DNA of 64,000 bases from an uncultured Collinsella sp. GTDB lineage: Bacteria > Actinomycetota > Coriobacteriia > Coriobacteriales > Coriobacteriaceae. The notes under the pieces are model-generated. The model saw only the letters and a program-made list of their open reading frames with translations, was not told the DNA's origin and searched no databases. The stretch spans positions 62,001 to 126,000 of the forward strand of contig CANRSF010000001.1 in the NCBI GenBank assembly GCA_947642445.1, read 5' to 3'. Shown one piece after another: positions 61,626-64,000 of this stretch (position 1 is its first letter; each line of letters starts with the position of its first letter). A program made the translations under genes and the position numbers.

Positions 61626-61779
61626 ATGCAACCTCACAATCAGTCTGCTTTCCAAACCGATTGTAAGCCTCTTGAGAGATCCGCGGCGTGCGCGTGGCAG
61701 TATTTACCGTTCGCAGGCCGAGCCAGCGCGTTTGCCGTCCGAGCGGGTTCACAAGCGACGCAGCGGGTACGTACCCTTC

Positions 61780-62829
61780 ATGGACGACATGCTGTGCGAC
61801 ATATCTGCCTTTCGGTATCACCGGATACCTCCACAGGTCTTGGCAATAATGCCGGACCTGCCCGATTCTGCGGACGATCCGCGCAGGGAGCACCTATGTG
61901 AGCATCCGCTCGTCACGCATTTCCTGGGCACCCCGTTACACGTGTTGGCGCAGGGCAGCTGCGGACGTAAGGGCGATCGCATTGTCAGGCATGTTTGGAA
62001 CGGGGAGAGGCCGTTTGATTCCGTGCGGCAGACGGAGTTTGGCCTCGATGTTGCGTCCCCACTCTTTACCCTGCTGACTCTGGCTTCCTCGGTCTCAAAC
62101 GAGCGTCTAATCATGTGCATGTATGAGATGTGCGGCACCTTTGCCGTGTGCAAGATTGCGCCTCAGGTAAAGTCGGCACTTGAGCAGGCATATGGGAGCC
62201 GATGGAGTGACGCACGGTCGGGCTGGGAAAACGTAAAGGATGTCTCGGGGAATCCAACGGACTTGTGGAAACGACCTCCCTTGATCGAGCTCTCTGAGCT
62301 TACAGAGTTCGTCGATAAGGTCCGGGGGCTCCGCGGCGCTAAAACGTTCATACGAGCCGCGAAATGCATTACGGGGGTGGCAGCATCGCCGCTCGAGGTC
62401 CAGGCTTCGATGCTGTTTGGCCTTACGAGGTTGCGCGGCGGCGAAGGGCTGAGCCTTACCAATAACGTTGAGATTCGTATGACGCGCAGCGCCCGCCTGA
62501 TTTCGGGGCTTGATAGGCGCTATGCCGATATCCTGCTGGCAAATAAGGACGGCAGCCGAGAGTGTCTGGTTGAATGCCAGGGTAAAGCCATTCACGGATC
62601 CATTGAATCCAAGATTTCGGACTCCGATCGAACGACGGCCTTGCAAGCCATGGGATATCCCGTCGTTCTGATGACCTATGGTCAGCTGGCCGACTTCGAT
62701 GCCTTCCGCGTGGTGATGGAGCTCATCATGTCCTATCTCGATGTGCCGCTGAAAGACAAGACGCCGCGACAGCAGGAGCTCGAACGGCGGCTTCGTGAGG
62801 AGATTTTTATCGATTGGGCGGGAATGTAG
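61780..62829 (+). CDS. Unknown protein with PD-(D/E)XK nuclease-like segment, family copy 2
   Basis: About 349 residues from the ATG at 61780 (MDDMLCDISAFRYHR), the first clear start after the divergent M20 gene; the frame runs on upstream but there it is antisense to that gene. The C-terminal half reads SPLEVQASMLFGLTRLRGGE, then RYADILLANKD..LVECQGK (Asp, then Glu-x-Gln-x-Lys) and TALQAMGYPVVLMTYGQL. This resembles a PD-(D/E)XK nuclease core. The same layout as in the gene at 52383-53573 makes them distant paralogues. I do not know the function. The 3' flank is gene-free. Confidence 0.6.
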   Translation: MDDMLCDISAFRYHRIPPQVLAIMPDLPDSADDPRREHLCEHPLVTHFLGTPLHVLAQGSCGRKGDRIVRHVWNGERPFDSVRQTEFGLDVASPLFTLLTLASSVSNERLIMCMYEMCGTFAVCKIAPQVKSALEQAYGSRWSDARSGWENVKDVSGNPTDLWKRPPLIELSELTEFVDKVRGLRGAKTFIRAAKCITGVAASPLEVQASMLFGLTRLRGGEGLSLTNNVEIRMTRSARLISGLDRRYADILLANKDGSRECLVECQGKAIHGSIESKISDSDRTTALQAMGYPVVLMTYGQLADFDAFRVVMELIMSYLDVPLKDKTPRQQELERRLREEIFIDWAGM

Positions 62830-63105
62830 CCGCGCGGGCGGAAAATGGTCGCGCGGACTAGAGTTTTGGTCGCAAAATACTTATATTTTGCCTTGGAAGG
62901 GCCTTAAAAATGCTACCTAGAATAAGTTGTTTCGGAAAATGGACAGTCAACTTACATTCGGCACATAGAGACCGATTTTTACCTAATAAAGTCCCTGATA
63001 AAGCTGTTTATCAAAGCGGGTGTGCTTAGCGACTGGAGCCTCACTATCGATTATCTGAAAAAACTTGTTCTGGGTATCATTTTAAAGTCGTCCGGAGCAA
63101 CAAAA
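62830..63105. other. Gene-free AT-rich gap
   Basis: No gene is seen. It contains a perfect palindrome GCAAAATA-CTTA-TATTTTGC (62872-62891). Together with the serA terminator it forms a 346-bp intergenic stretch, similar in size to the gap beside family copy 1. Confidence 0.4.
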
Positions 63106-63136
63106 TCGGCCCCCGTTTCGTGAAAACGGGGGCCGA
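63106..63136 (-). terminator. Terminator of the serA gene
   Basis: TCGGCCCCCGTTT / AAACGGGGGCCGA hairpin followed on the minus strand by TTTTGTTG. Confidence 0.75.
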
Positions 63137-63175
63137 ATGGGCTTCGTGGTCTGTCTGGCAGGATTGGCGCCGGCG

Positions 63176-64000
63176 CTATTTAATCACGCGCACGCGATAC
63201 ATCGACGGAATCTGCTTGAGCGCCTCGATCGTGCTGCCGTCCAGGTGCTCATCGGTGTCGAACATGGTGTAGGCGTTCTCGCCAGCGGACTCGTTGGTCA
63301 TGCGCTGCACGTTGGCGTTGTCCTTGGCGAGAATGGCCGTGATCTGGCCGATCATGTTGGGCACGTTGGCATGCAGGCAGGCAATGCGGCTTGCGGCGCG
63401 CGCCTTGCCCATGCTGCAGGCGGGGTAGTTGACGCTGTGCGCGATGTTGCCGTTTTCCAGGTAATCCTTGAGCTCGCTGATGGCCATGTCGGCGCAGTTG
63501 GCCTCGGCCTCGCCGGTGCCGGCGCCCGAATGCGTGGTGATAAACGTGTTGGGCATCTTGACGGTCTTGGGCGTGGCAAAGTCGCAGCTAAACCAGCTGA
63601 GCTTGCCCTCGCGCAGGGCAGCGTCGACGGCGTCCTCGTCAATGATGGTTTCGCGCGCGTAGTTGATGAGCACGGCGTCGGGCGCCAGCAGGTCGATCTG
63701 CTCGGTGCTGATCATGCCGATGGTGTCTGCCTTGCTGGGCACGTGCACGGTGAGGTAGTCGCAGCCGCGGCACAGATCCTCGAGCGTGCCCACGCGCTGC
63801 ACCTCGCGGCTCAGCACCCACGCGTGCTCGACGGAAATGAACGGATCGTAGCCGTAGACGTCCATACCCAGGTCGACGCAGGCGTTGGCGACCTTGGAGC
63901 CCACGTTGCCCAGGCCGATGACGCCGATGCGCTTGCCCTTGAGCTCGCGGCCCACAAAGGCCTTCTTGGCCTTTTCGGCATCGACCTGAATCTCGGGGTC
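63176..64000 (-). CDS. serA: D-3-phosphoglycerate dehydrogenase with ACT domain (partial, N-terminus off window)
   Basis: 275 C-terminal residues; the frame continues beyond the right edge. The NAD-binding loop is IGVIGLGNVGSKVAN, followed by VHVPSKADTIGMIS and the catalytic Arg in INYARETIID. The catalytic His is in FITTHSGAGTGEAE. The usual DVFExEP glutamate block is replaced by CDFATPK, as is common in the ACT-bearing short SerA type. The last 85 residues are an ACT domain (NVPNMIGQITAILAKDNANV), which should sense serine. First step of serine synthesis from 3-phosphoglycerate. Confidence 0.9.
   Translation of the reverse strand, partial: DPEIQVDAEKAKKAFVGRELKGKRIGVIGLGNVGSKVANACVDLGMDVYGYDPFISVEHAWVLSREVQRVGTLEDLCRGCDYLTVHVPSKADTIGMISTEQIDLLAPDAVLINYARETIIDEDAVDAALREGKLSWFSCDFATPKTVKMPNTFITTHSGAGTGEAEANCADMAISELKDYLENGNIAHSVNYPACSMGKARAASRIACLHANVPNMIGQITAILAKDNANVQRMTNESAGENAYTMFDTDEHLDGSTIEALKQIPSMYRVRVIK

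Noticed and set aside
61420..61779. Longer N-terminus for the 61780 gene
   Set aside because: It would run antisense through the M20 gene and has Ser/Arg-rich shadow composition.

Overview
The window looks like chromosomal DNA of a gut coriobacterium, most probably Collinsella or a close relative. This rests on the high-GC codon use, the actinobacterial gene types mixed with Firmicutes-like ones (FchA beside FolD, class III fructose-bisphosphatase, two DegV proteins, QueH), and the many short palindromes built on GGGGACG or GGGACGGGG between genes. I did not run any search; the taxon is an inference. I see no rRNA, tRNA, IS element, prophage or CRISPR array.

Layout. 1-2175: a broken ricin-type lectin-like secreted protein and two tandem paralogous lipoproteins. 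2553-4042: folate one-carbon pair fchA-folD; this FolD lacks the lysine needed for cyclohydrolase activity, which fits FchA doing that step. 4091-8268: a MITE-like element, a C69 dipeptidase, and a phasin-like/UbiB-kinase pair. 8411-16134: a cobalamin riboswitch followed by a giant modular surface protein and a second membrane protein, both with DUF4430 (intrinsic-factor/transcobalamin-like) domains; I read this as a B12-controlled surface capture system. 16202-16371: an exactly periodic array of six alternating inverted 15-mers. 16482-23368: two GtrA proteins, Fbp, DegV, a coriobacterial unknown, a 56-residue membrane protein and an RNA m5C methyltransferase. 23517-28294: a divergent MetRS-like protein, a DUF3267 membrane zincin, and queH-queA. 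28294-33956: two copies of a candidate structured RNA, a coiled-coil membrane protein, an SDR, tgt (completing tgt-queA-queH for queuosine) and a LOG-family enzyme.

34070-38294 is a small defence islet: a RelB/YafQ toxin-antitoxin pair beside a 1003-residue primase-helicase of the TOTE conflict type, bracketed by 40-bp direct repeats and followed by a second MITE-like element. 38470-41641 holds a second DegV, a HAD phosphatase and an M20 dipeptidase. 41952-45611 is the phosphate-uptake operon pstSCAB, without phoU here. 45817-49040 has an ABC-F protein, a Cof-type HAD and a DtxR-like regulator with palindromic boxes. 49264-52032 is a zinc/cadmium export unit: ArsR repressor, a free HMA metallochaperone and a P1B-ATPase, with three matching operators.

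52383-64000 is a mix: two members of one unrecognised family with PD-(D/E)XK-like motifs, a DEDD exonuclease, an ArsP_2-type metal permease with a histidine-rich loop, DUF188, HdeD-like, nitroreductase, two histidine phosphatases, a short DUF1015-like protein, an M20 deacylase and the C-terminal part of SerA running off the window end.
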